Shown piece after piece: positions 35,630-42,866 of a stretch of DNA of 47,250 nucleotides (position 1 is the first letter of the stretch; each line of letters begins with the position of its first letter). The position numbers and the translations under genes are program-made. The notes under the pieces were generated by a model that was given only the letters and a program-made list of their open reading frames with translations, had not been told where the DNA came from and did not search any database. The stretch is from a virus. The stretch lies in IMG/VR virus record IMGVR_UViG_3300032213_000189, positions 1-47,250 of that record; one strand, 5' to 3'.

Positions 35630-35777
35630 ATATACTTTATATCCTGGCAAATTTTATTGTCATACATGTAAAGAAGAAGTTCCAAAGGCAAGAATGTATA
35701 TAGAAACAGGACAACTTACTTGGATGTGTACTAAGAAACATATGTCTAAGGTAATTTTTCCACAAAGGGGATACTAA
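35607..35777 (+). CDS. Small zinc-finger protein (56 residues)
   Basis: A short frame between recA and the Hjc-like gene that fills the gap: TTG 35607 to TAA 35775-35777, overlapping the recA end by 23 bases and the next ATG by one base (TAATG). Cys18, Cys21, Cys41 and His45 (FYCHTCKEEV, WMCTKKHMS) give a plausible C-x2-C-x19-C-x3-H zinc site. The TTG is the only early start in frame and its ribosome-binding site is weak. The perfect fit between flanking genes and the metal motif argue it is real. Confidence 0.65.
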   Translation: MNQQSTPKYTLYPGKFYCHTCKEEVPKARMYIETGQLTWMCTKKHMSKVIFPQRGY

Positions 35778-36067
35778 TGAGTGAGCGTGGAGAGTTAAAA
35801 CGAATTGGTGCAAAGCCACACGTAAATTCTGGAAGAGGTCCAGTAAAGGCTGATGGATCTTTAGATGACTTTGTTGTTGATGTAAAAGAATATTCAAAAT
35901 CATACTCAATAAGTCAAGACTCATGGGCAAAGATTGTGTCTGACACAATGAGGGTAGATAGAAAAAAAGATCCAGCACTTATGCTAGTTCTTGGATCTGG
36001 GCATAAAAAGGTAAGACTTGCTATAATTGAGTGGGAAGTCTTTGAACAACTAAGAGAGAAAGAATAA
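35777..36067 (+). CDS. Hjc-like Holliday junction resolvase / small endonuclease
   Basis: 96 residues, TAATG start. VNSGRGPVKADGSLDDFVVD followed by VKEY gives an Asp35-x-Lys37 pair after a Gly/Asp-rich lead-in, like the D-x-K/E-x-K core of small PD-(D/E)xK nucleases, then SISQDSWAKIVSDTM and a final strand pair. Phage proteins with this layout are commonly called Holliday junction resolvases. It would cut branched DNA before packaging. A RuvC-like resolvase is also present at 37425. Confidence 0.6.
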   Translation: MSERGELKRIGAKPHVNSGRGPVKADGSLDDFVVDVKEYSKSYSISQDSWAKIVSDTMRVDRKKDPALMLVLGSGHKKVRLAIIEWEVFEQLREKE

Positions 36068-36378
36068 TGGAACCTACAGTAGAGTTATTAAATAAACTAA
36101 CATCCTTTAATGAGATGTCTGAATATATGCAAGATGAAGAGTTTGAAAAAACTCTTGGAATTGTTGCAAAGTTAATAGTAAACCCAGATGTTCCAGCAGC
36201 AAAAGCAACACTTTTAATTACTCAGTTACAAGCCTACTCTGCAAAATTTGCAATGATGGCTGCATGGTACTCACATGTAAAAAAAGACGATAGGTCAAAG
36301 AAAAATATGTACTATGCAATTAGAGAAGCAACAGACAAACTTGTTGATGCACTTAAATATAGTGTAAGGAACTTTTAA
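36067..36378 (+). CDS. Helical phage protein next to Cas4-like nuclease, function unknown
   Basis: 103 residues, TAATG start. Almost all helical: VELLNKLTSFNEMSEYMQDE, AAKATLLITQLQAYSAKFAM, AIREATDKLVDALKYSVRN. No metal or nucleotide motif. It lies exactly between two nucleases in an overlapping gene string, so it may be a partner or regulator of one of them; this is inference. Confidence 0.6.
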   Translation: MEPTVELLNKLTSFNEMSEYMQDEEFEKTLGIVAKLIVNPDVPAAKATLLITQLQAYSAKFAMMAAWYSHVKKDDRSKKNMYYAIREATDKLVDALKYSVRNF

Positions 36379-37148
36379 TGACAAAGGGATTAGTAAGTAA
36401 AATGGTTAAGAAAAAAGAACAAAGTTTAGATTTAAACAAGATTGCGGATCATATACATGAAGGTCACATCAAGGTATCTACTAAGGCTGGATTTACTAAA
36501 AAGAAAACATTTAGTCCATCAACATTAGTTTTTGGTAACGGTCATTGTGCAAGATACTGGTATTTAGCATTTGAAGGAAACGAATGGGAAGAAAAAAATA
36601 CAGGTATCAATTATGCAAATATGAATACTGGAAGTTCCAGTCATGAAAGAATTCAAAATGCACTAGAGGCAGAAGGAATTCTTGAGTGGAAAGAAGCACA
36701 GATAATTAATGAAGATCCACCAATATTTGGATATGCAGATGCTATGGTTAGATTAGAAGATAAGTTAGTTCTTCTTGAAATTAAAACAACTAAGAATGAA
36801 GCGTTTGAATACCATAAAGCAAAGGGTACAGCAAGTCTATATCATATAGAACAGTTATTGATTTATATGAAAGTATTAAAACAACAAATAGGTGCTGTTG
36901 TTTATGAAAATAAAAACACTCATGAAATATTAGTTATACCAGTTGTTGCAAATGAACACTATGTTGAGTTTATAGATTATTTCTTTGACTGGATGCGTAA
37001 AGTTAAAAAAGCATTTGATGATAAACAACTTCCAGAAAGAGGTTATAGAAAAGATTCGAAGGTGTGTAAATCTTGTCCAATAGAAAAGGTATGTGATTCA
37101 AAAGATAAAGGTGTTATCAAGATTGAAAGAAGGAAAGAACTTGAATGA
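36378..37148 (+). CDS. Cas4/RecB-like nuclease with probable 4Fe-4S cluster
   Basis: 256 residues, TAATG start. PD-(D/E)xK core: His90 in SSSHERIQ, Asp121 in FGYADAMV, Glu134-x-Lys136 in LLEIKTTK, Gln159 in YHIEQLLIYMK. Cys57 (GHCARYW) together with Cys230, Cys233 and Cys239 (CKSCPIEKVC) has the Cys-...-C-x2-C-x5-C spacing of Cas4 and AddB iron-sulphur sites. It likely digests DNA ends to single strands for the RecA-like protein. There is no CRISPR array, so a recombination role is more likely than spacer acquisition. Confidence 0.88.
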   Translation: MTKGLVSKMVKKKEQSLDLNKIADHIHEGHIKVSTKAGFTKKKTFSPSTLVFGNGHCARYWYLAFEGNEWEEKNTGINYANMNTGSSSHERIQNALEAEGILEWKEAQIINEDPPIFGYADAMVRLEDKLVLLEIKTTKNEAFEYHKAKGTASLYHIEQLLIYMKVLKQQIGAVVYENKNTHEILVIPVVANEHYVEFIDYFFDWMRKVKKAFDDKQLPERGYRKDSKVCKSCPIEKVCDSKDKGVIKIERRKELE

Positions 37149-37438
37149 TAAAACATTGTCAATGGTGCGATGGTTCTTTTAACACCGAAAGTAAAAATCA
37201 AATTTATTGCTCTCCTAAATGCAGGGCTGAAGCAACTAAACAAAAGATTGTACAAAGATATAAAATCACCAAGTCTAAAGAGCGAATTGGCAAGGATCGG
37301 ATTTGTGCTGGTGGTTGTGGTGTCAACCTTAGCATTTATAATGACAATACTTTTTGCGACAATTGCTTGGTTAATAATAAAAGGCTAGAAAGATTTTTAA
37401 AAGAGATAAGGGGATTTTTTGATTATGAGCAAAAATAA
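37145..37438 (+). CDS. Double zinc-finger protein
   Basis: 97 residues, ATGA overlap with the nuclease. Two four-Cys clusters: Cys5/8/22/26 (HCQWCDG, YCSPKCRAEA) and Cys54/58/71/74 (CAGGCG, FCDNC), separated by a basic helix. The first cluster, with SPKCR, looks like the C-terminal zinc finger of HNH-type proteins, but no HNH residues follow. Probably DNA-binding. Overlaps the resolvase start by 14 bases. Confidence 0.75.
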   Translation: MIKHCQWCDGSFNTESKNQIYCSPKCRAEATKQKIVQRYKITKSKERIGKDRICAGGCGVNLSIYNDNTFCDNCLVNNKRLERFLKEIRGFFDYEQK

Positions 37439-38036
37439 ATTAAGATATATTGGAAATCCAAAAACTATTTTAGCAATAGATGCTTCTACAAACTCCATGG
37501 CATTTTCTGTTTTTAAAGAAAGAGAATTAGTTCAATATGGAAAAGTTCATTTCTATGGAAATCATGTTTATGAAAGAACTGGGGATGCCACTAAAAAAAT
37601 ATCAACATTTTTAAAAGACTATGATATTGATGCGATAGTTATTGAGTCTGCTATATATACTAATTCTCAAAATACCGCAATAGCATTATCCCTTGTTCAA
37701 GGAGCAATACTTGGAGCAAGTCAGATGTATCATAGGACTCCAATAGTTTCATGCTCACCAGTTTCTTGGCAGGCATGGATAGGAAACGGTAGATTAAAGA
37801 AAGAAGAAAAGTTAGCAATCAAAGATTTATATGGAGAAGGAAAGTCATATTCATTTTATAAATCAAAAGAAAGAGAATTTAGAAAAGGAAGAACTATAAA
37901 AAAGATTAACATACAGTTTAGTTTAGAAGTTAAAGATGATGATGTTGCTGACTCAATTGCAATTGGATGGTACTCTGCAGAAAACTGGCATAAGTTAGTT
38001 GATCAGCCACATAACCTTGACAAGGGAAAAGGGTAG
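37425..38036 (+). CDS. RuvC-like Holliday junction resolvase
   Basis: About 203 residues from ATG 37425; TTG 37419 is also possible because AAGGGG (37408-37413) is nearer to it. RNase H-fold nuclease with the four acidic residues of RuvC: Asp19 (LAIDAST), Glu74 (VIESA), Asp173 and Asp176 (DDDVADSIAIG). TPIVSCSPVSWQAWIGNG follows the usual core, and an insertion rich in Lys/Arg (about 135-165) precedes the last motif. Cuts four-way junctions, clearing branched DNA before packaging. Confidence 0.85.
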   Translation: MSKNKLRYIGNPKTILAIDASTNSMAFSVFKERELVQYGKVHFYGNHVYERTGDATKKISTFLKDYDIDAIVIESAIYTNSQNTAIALSLVQGAILGASQMYHRTPIVSCSPVSWQAWIGNGRLKKEEKLAIKDLYGEGKSYSFYKSKEREFRKGRTIKKINIQFSLEVKDDDVADSIAIGWYSAENWHKLVDQPHNLDKGKG

Positions 38037-38043
38037 TGATAAA

Positions 38044-38196
38044 ATGAAGTTATACACAAGTGAAGCATGGCTAAGAAAAAGGATTAACCTTGATAAGAAA
38101 ACTCCTAATGAAGTTGCTAAAGAATGCGGAGTTAGCCTCGAAACTATCTATGTCTATATGGCCAAGTTCCAAATCAAAAAGTCAAAGAGAAAATAA
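38044..38196 (+). CDS. Small helix-turn-helix protein
   Basis: 50 residues from ATG 38044 with AAGGG some nine bases upstream; an in-frame upstream TTG is less likely. KTPNEVAKECGVSLETIYVY followed by MAKFQIKKSKRK is a compact helix-turn-helix with a basic end. It could regulate transcription or be a small DNA-binding accessory. It precedes an Nmad1-like gene and the terminase small subunit. Confidence 0.65.
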   Translation: MKLYTSEAWLRKRINLDKKTPNEVAKECGVSLETIYVYMAKFQIKKSKRK

Positions 38197-38528
38197 TGGC
38201 TGACTATAAGTATCCAGATTTTGAAAAACAACTTGAAGATCGTATGAAGTTTATTCGTGATATCTCAACCCAAGCACCTGCGGGTAGAAAGATATTAGAT
38301 GAATGTCTTGATATAGCAGAACTACTTATCAATAAGAATCAATCATATGGTAGTTCATATAGTCATCCTATTAATATATTTAGTAAGTCTACCCCAAAAG
38401 AACAAATTTATATTCGTATTGATGATAAACTTAATAGAATATACAAAGGTAAAGAGTATGCATCTGAAGATACTATTCTAGACCTAATAGGATATCTTGT
38501 ATTGTTAAGGACATTAGATAATGAATGA
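38196..38528 (+). CDS. Nmad1-like (DUF1599) nucleotide-modification-associated protein
   Basis: 110 residues, TAATGG start. The pattern LLINKNQSYGSSYSHP, then IYIRIDDKLNRIYKG, then a Glu/Asp-containing DTILDLIGYLVLLRTL fits the all-helical 'nucleotide modification associated domain 1' family, related in organisation to MazG-type nucleotide-binding helices. Members are common in phages and are thought to act in nucleotide or DNA modification. No modifying enzyme (methyltransferase, thymidylate synthase homologue) is visible nearby. Confidence 0.65.
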   Translation: MADYKYPDFEKQLEDRMKFIRDISTQAPAGRKILDECLDIAELLINKNQSYGSSYSHPINIFSKSTPKEQIYIRIDDKLNRIYKGKEYASEDTILDLIGYLVLLRTLDNE

Positions 38529-39036
38529 TGATTTAGTTAAGCATTTAGACCTTGTTAATCAGGTTGCTTCAGAGTATTTAAAAGGGTCTGATGCATCTCA
38601 AATTTCAAAGCAATTAGATATACCACGTCAAAAAGTATTGACTTTATTAAATGACTGGCGTTCTATGGTTTCAAACAATCAGGCTATACATATGAGAGCC
38701 AAGGAAGCACTTGCTGGTGCTGATCAACATTACTCATCTTTAATTAAAAAAACTTATGAAGTTATTGACGCTGCAGACTCTACCGCTAATCTTACAGCAA
38801 AGACAACCGCTATCAAACTGATAGCAGATATTGAAAGTAAAAGACTTGAGATGCTGCAAAAGGCAGGGCTATTAGATAACAAAGAAATTGCAGAACAGAT
38901 TATTGAAATGGAACGTAAACAAGGTATTCTAATTAACATATTGAAAGAGGTTGCCACTAAGTATCCAGAAATACGTGAAGAAATTATGCGTAAACTTTCT
39001 GAAGTACAAACCGAGGTGATAGTAATTGACAATTGA
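38521..39036 (+). CDS. Terminase small subunit-like protein
   Basis: 171 residues, overlaps the previous gene by eight bases and the large terminase by eleven. N-terminal helix-turn-helix (GSDASQISKQLDIPRQKVLT) followed by long helices suitable for oligomerisation (AIKLIADIESKRLEMLQKAG, IIEMERKQGILINILKEV). Position just before the packaging ATPase and the helix-turn-helix plus coiled-coil plan fit a terminase small subunit that recognises phage DNA. Confidence 0.72.
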   Translation: MNDDLVKHLDLVNQVASEYLKGSDASQISKQLDIPRQKVLTLLNDWRSMVSNNQAIHMRAKEALAGADQHYSSLIKKTYEVIDAADSTANLTAKTTAIKLIADIESKRLEMLQKAGLLDNKEIAEQIIEMERKQGILINILKEVATKYPEIREEIMRKLSEVQTEVIVIDN

Positions 39037-40822
39037 TTTTAGTGACTTTTTAGAAGCATTAGATGAAAGTCCATTTGAGGAAATGCCAGTCGATGTTAAA
39101 ACTTTTGTAAGAAGTAAAGACTATCTTAATATGCCAGAACTTTCTGAATATCAATACACTTTAGTAGAGTGCATGAGTCAAATTTATAAAGAAGAAGATG
39201 TGATCCGTTGGCTAGGTGCTCAAGGTGGAAAAGAACATTTTAAAAAATATACAAAACAAGAAGTTATTCTTATGTGTGGAAAAGGTAGTGGCAAAGATCA
39301 CACATCAACAATTGGTTGTGCTTATTTAGTTTATAAGTTACTATGCTTAAAAGATCCATCTAGATATTTTGGAAAGCCTTCTAATGATGCTATAGATTTA
39401 ATTAACGTTGCAGTAAACGCACAACAAGCAAAGAATGTATTCTTTAAAGGATTTAAATCAAAGATTGAAGGTTCGCCATGGTTTGCTGGAAGATATAAAG
39501 AACCTAAAATAGATAGTATTGAATTTGATAAAGCAATTACTGTTTACTCAGGACACTCTGAAAGAGAATCAGCAGAAGGATTAAACTTAATGCTTGCAGT
39601 ACTTGATGAGATATCTGGCTTTGCAATGGAAGGTGCTGGAGGTAATGATCAAGGAAAGACAGCAGACAACCTTTACAAGGCCTTTAGAGGCTCTGTAGAC
39701 TCTCGTTTCCCAGACTATGGAAAAGTTATCCTACTATCTTTTCCTAGATTTAAAGGAGATTTTATTTCTCAAAGATATGAAGATGTTGTTGCAGAAAAAG
39801 AAACAATCGTTAGAAACCATGAATTTGTAATTAATCCATTAATGTCTGAAGATGATCCATCTAACAAATTTACAATAGAGTGGGAAGAGGATTCTATTCT
39901 ATCCTATAAGTTTCCTGGAGTATTTGCTCTTCGTAGACCAACTTGGGAAATGAACCCAACAAGAAAGATTGAAGATTTTAAAATTGCATTTTTTACAGAT
40001 GCTGCAGATGCATTGATGCGTTTTGCTTGTATGCCTACGGTGTCATCAGATGCATTTTTTAAATCAAGAGAAAAGGTTGAGAGAGCACTTTCAAGTAGAA
40101 ATCCACTTGATACAAGTAGAAGATTTGATTTAACTTTTAAACCTAAAGAAGATGTTCAATATTTTGTTCATGCTGATCTTGCACAGAAACATGACAAGTG
40201 TGCAGTATCAATTGCACATGTTGACAAGTGGGTTAGTGTTCAATCATTCAATAACTATGAGCAGATTGTTCCATTTGTTGTTGTTGATGCTATTGCATGG
40301 TGGGAGCCAAAGCGTGAGGGACCAGTAGATTTAAGTGAAGTAAAGAATTGGATTATTGATTTAAGAAGAAGTGGTTTTGACTTAGGGTTAGTTACGTTTG
40401 ATCGTTGGCAATCATTTGATATCCAACAAGAATTAAAACAGGTAGGAATTAAAACTGAAACATTGTCTGTTGCTAAAAAACATTATGAAGATTTGTCTAT
40501 GTTAATTTATGAAGATAGAGTGGTTGCTCCGCATATTGATATCCTACTTGAAGAACTATTAGAACTTAGAATTATGAGTAATAATAGAGTGGATCATCCT
40601 AGAAAAAAATCTAAAGACTTAGCGGATGCAATGTGTGGATCAGTATATAATGCAATCGTTCACGCACAAAGAGATAGAATGAAAGAAATAGATATTCACA
40701 GTTGGTCTCGCGGTGGAGTTGACAAAGATACTATCAATGACGATGACGATGATTTTGGCTTTCCGAAAGAAAAAATCAGGGGTAAAGTTAATGACTTTGG
40801 TACAAAGTATAGACTAATATAA
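39026..40822 (+). CDS. Terminase large subunit
   Basis: 598 residues, TTG start with GAGGTGA upstream. ATPase: Walker A GKGSGKD (85-91), Walker B LAVLDEISGF near residue 195, coupling region VILLSFPRFKGDF. Nuclease: FVHADLAQKHDKCAVSIAHV, GLVTFDRWQS and the C-terminal KDLADAMCGSVYNAI carry the expected acidic residues of the RNase H-like domain. It drives DNA into the head and cuts it. It is unusual in being about 34 kb from the portal gene in this orientation. Confidence 0.93.
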   Translation: MTIDFSDFLEALDESPFEEMPVDVKTFVRSKDYLNMPELSEYQYTLVECMSQIYKEEDVIRWLGAQGGKEHFKKYTKQEVILMCGKGSGKDHTSTIGCAYLVYKLLCLKDPSRYFGKPSNDAIDLINVAVNAQQAKNVFFKGFKSKIEGSPWFAGRYKEPKIDSIEFDKAITVYSGHSERESAEGLNLMLAVLDEISGFAMEGAGGNDQGKTADNLYKAFRGSVDSRFPDYGKVILLSFPRFKGDFISQRYEDVVAEKETIVRNHEFVINPLMSEDDPSNKFTIEWEEDSILSYKFPGVFALRRPTWEMNPTRKIEDFKIAFFTDAADALMRFACMPTVSSDAFFKSREKVERALSSRNPLDTSRRFDLTFKPKEDVQYFVHADLAQKHDKCAVSIAHVDKWVSVQSFNNYEQIVPFVVVDAIAWWEPKREGPVDLSEVKNWIIDLRRSGFDLGLVTFDRWQSFDIQQELKQVGIKTETLSVAKKHYEDLSMLIYEDRVVAPHIDILLEELLELRIMSNNRVDHPRKKSKDLADAMCGSVYNAIVHAQRDRMKEIDIHSWSRGGVDKDTINDDDDDFGFPKEKIRGKVNDFGTKYRLI

Positions 40823-41166
40823 TGGATCATACAGAAGAAGAATATAATAACTTGATAGCAAAGTTAATAGAGATTGGTGCTTTAGAAATAACTGGTTATG
40901 ACTCTATATCTGGTCAATTTACATACAATATAACCCCAGAATGTGAAGAGTTGTTACCTGAATTATGGCAAGAACATTTTAAGTTTGTTAATGAGTTAGC
41001 CTTTGAAATGTGGAATGAAGGTCTAATAGAGATGTCTTTTGATAAAGATGGGACCCCCATGGTAATGCTTAAGCCAGACACTGTGGCAATAAAGGATACT
41101 TTGCCAGACGATAAGAGGTTTTTTATAGAAAATATGCTTAATAAACACAATGGTGGTATAATTTAG
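40822..41166 (+). CDS. Conserved phage protein after terminase, function unknown
   Basis: 114 residues, TAATGG overlap with the terminase. Acidic, alpha/beta: EEYNNLIAKLIEIGALEITG, FTYNITPECEELLPELWQEH, helical WNEGLIEMSFDKDGTPMVML. The N-terminal helices and a following strand pair could be a winged-helix-like fold. No known function; coupled to terminase. Confidence 0.6.
   Translation: MDHTEEEYNNLIAKLIEIGALEITGYDSISGQFTYNITPECEELLPELWQEHFKFVNELAFEMWNEGLIEMSFDKDGTPMVMLKPDTVAIKDTLPDDKRFFIENMLNKHNGGII
41154..41162 (+). promoter_or_regulatory. Extended -10 promoter for a leaderless transcript
   Basis: TGG TATAAT at 41154-41162, within the end of the preceding gene. The ATG at 41169 starts seven bases after the last -10 base, with no Shine-Dalgarno sequence. 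Almost the same layout as at 4773-4789. Confidence 0.55.
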
Positions 41167-41168
41167 AC

Positions 41169-41876
41169 ATGCCTTATGATATTAAAAGAAACTATGGTGG
41201 TTGCAAGGGTTATGCAGTAGTTGGCCCAAGTGGTTCAAAAGGATGCCACCCATCACGTAAAAAAGCAATCGAACAACAAAGAGCACTATATGCTGCTGAG
41301 TCAGATAGTAAAAAAGTTGATGGAAGCATTATTACAAATGAAGATGTTCCACAGTCTTACCCACATTCACTAGAAGATTGTCCAAGTCCACAAAATTGTC
41401 CAGACCATATGAACGAAAATATGGATAAAGCCGAATCTGTTCGTGTTGGACAAATGGTTTCTTGGAACTCAAGTGGTGGTAGAGCAGAAGGAAAAGTAAT
41501 TAGAATTATTAGAGATGGAAAATATAATGTACCAAATAGTTCTTTCACTATTACTGGAACACCAGAGGATCCAGCAGTAGCAATAAGATTATATCGTGAC
41601 GGAAAAGAAACGGATACAATTGTTGGCCACAAAATGAAGACTTTAACAATTAAAAAATCATATAACGAAGAAGATGAAGAATCAAAGAAAAAACCTCCTT
41701 GTTGGGATGGATATGTACAGCGTGGAATGAAGCCTGGAGAGGGTGGACAGATGGTTCCTAATTGTGTACCAGTTAAAAAATCAGAAGAATTACAAGAATG
41801 TTGTCCAGATCAAGTTATGAAAAAACAACTTACCAATAGACAAACCGATACTTTTCTACCAAGTCTTGGAATATAA
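41169..41876 (+). CDS. Three-module accessory protein with Tudor-like domain
   Basis: 235 residues. Module 1 (1-45): GGCKGYAVVGPSGSKGCHPS and a helix, a short motif seen in phage head-region proteins. Module 2 (about 95-160): VRVGQMVSWNSSGGRAEGKV with IVGHKMKTLTI resembles the 'hypervirulence-associated' Tudor-like domain, a small beta-barrel. Module 3 (about 175-205): CWDGYVQRGMKPGEGGQMVP then NCVPV, another short Cys-containing motif found at ends of phage proteins. Low-complexity linkers join them. Together with the next gene it may be a head or packaging accessory. Read from a leaderless promoter. Confidence 0.6.
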   Translation: MPYDIKRNYGGCKGYAVVGPSGSKGCHPSRKKAIEQQRALYAAESDSKKVDGSIITNEDVPQSYPHSLEDCPSPQNCPDHMNENMDKAESVRVGQMVSWNSSGGRAEGKVIRIIRDGKYNVPNSSFTITGTPEDPAVAIRLYRDGKETDTIVGHKMKTLTIKKSYNEEDEESKKKPPCWDGYVQRGMKPGEGGQMVPNCVPVKKSEELQECCPDQVMKKQLTNRQTDTFLPSLGI

Positions 41877-41877
41877 A

Positions 41878-42615
41878 ATGATTAAAGAAGATATGTGGGA
41901 AGGTAAACCCCTATACGATGAATTATCAAATGAAGAAAGAGCATTGGCAGATTCTTTATTGGCATTATCAGATAAAGTTGGACCATTAGATAAAGCAAAA
42001 GGAGTTTGGGTTGGATACGTAGATGGTGCAAATAATGAGAATAATTCTATAGGAGTAAACTGTGGAAACTGTGCATTACATAAATCATCTGTAGCATGTC
42101 TCATATTAGATATGGCAATTGAAGAAGCAGGTGCTTGTAGATTTGCAGTAATTCCAGATGGATATGTTGACGCTCCAAATGATGGTGAAGAAAATATGAT
42201 GAATGATGATATGTCAAAAGCATCAATGGAAAGTTTAGATTTAAAACCCACAGAATCAATGGCAAATAATGCTAAAAGAGGATTAGAACTAAGACGTAAA
42301 TTTGGAAGAGGTGGCACAGCAGTTGGTGTTGCACGTGCAAGAGATTTGTCTAATAGAACAGAATTAAGCCCAGACACAGTATTAAGAATGTACTCTTTCT
42401 TTTCTCGTCATGAAGTAGATAAACAAGGTAAAGATTTTAATAATTCAGAAAGACCATCTAACGGAAAGATTGCTTGGCTTCTTTGGGGTGGAGATTCAGG
42501 TTATTCTTGGGCTAAATCAAAAAGAAATGCAATTATGAGAATTAGAGCACAAAAATCTAACGATGCAACTTGGTACGAATCACCATTTTCATTACGTAAA
42601 TATATTGACAACTAA
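41878..42615 (+). CDS. Phage protein with Cys-rich and 'RRKFGRGGT' domains
   Basis: About 245 residues from ATG 41878; TTG 41866 is an alternative. Residues about 55-90: VNCGNCALHKSSVACLILDM and ACRFAVIPDGYVD, a Cys-rich segment that could bind metal or a cluster. Residues about 125-225: ESMANNAKRGLELRRKFGRG, DTVLRMYSFFSRHEVDKQGK, KIAWLLWGGDSGYSWAKSKR, a domain seen fused to or near phage head protease and portal proteins, of unknown function. Followed by a strong promoter for the next block. Confidence 0.65.
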   Translation: MIKEDMWEGKPLYDELSNEERALADSLLALSDKVGPLDKAKGVWVGYVDGANNENNSIGVNCGNCALHKSSVACLILDMAIEEAGACRFAVIPDGYVDAPNDGEENMMNDDMSKASMESLDLKPTESMANNAKRGLELRRKFGRGGTAVGVARARDLSNRTELSPDTVLRMYSFFSRHEVDKQGKDFNNSERPSNGKIAWLLWGGDSGYSWAKSKRNAIMRIRAQKSNDATWYESPFSLRKYIDN

Positions 42616-42633
42616 ATATAATTAGTGTAAAAT
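42605..42633 (+). promoter_or_regulatory. Strong consensus promoter before the small-gene block
   Basis: TTGACA (42605-42610), 17-base spacer, TAAAAT (42628-42633). A perfect -35 with ideal spacing. The start near 42640 is at the AGGGAG ribosome-binding site, so the leader is about eleven bases. Confidence 0.75.
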
Positions 42634-42650
42634 TATAGTAGGGAGTTGTG

Positions 42651-42866
42651 ATGAATGAGAATAAAATCAACGCAGAAGTTTTACAATATATGCTTACTTA
42701 TTATAGGAACAAGTGCTCTCAACTTGAGTATGAATTTTTATTATTTAAAGCATCTATCGATACACAAATTAGATCAACTCAACCAGTTACAAACAGTGGA
42801 TCAAATTCTGAAAACTCCGCAGATACCTCAACCAAAAAAGGAAAGTCAAATGGCCAGGGTAATTAA
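42651..42866 (+). CDS. Small phage protein, function unknown
   Basis: 71 residues from ATG 42651 (AGGGAG five bases upstream; GTG 42648 also in frame). Helical first half (INAEVLQYMLTYYRNKCSQL), disordered Ser/Asn/Thr/Gly-rich second half. First gene behind the best promoter of the window. Could be a small host-directed or regulatory protein; no family recognised. Confidence 0.65.
   Translation: MNENKINAEVLQYMLTYYRNKCSQLEYEFLLFKASIDTQIRSTQPVTNSGSNSENSADTSTKKGKSNGQGN

Noticed and set aside
36378-37148. Part of a CRISPR-Cas locus because of the Cas4-like gene
   Set aside because: No repeats, Cas1 or Cas2 nearby; the context is replication and recombination.
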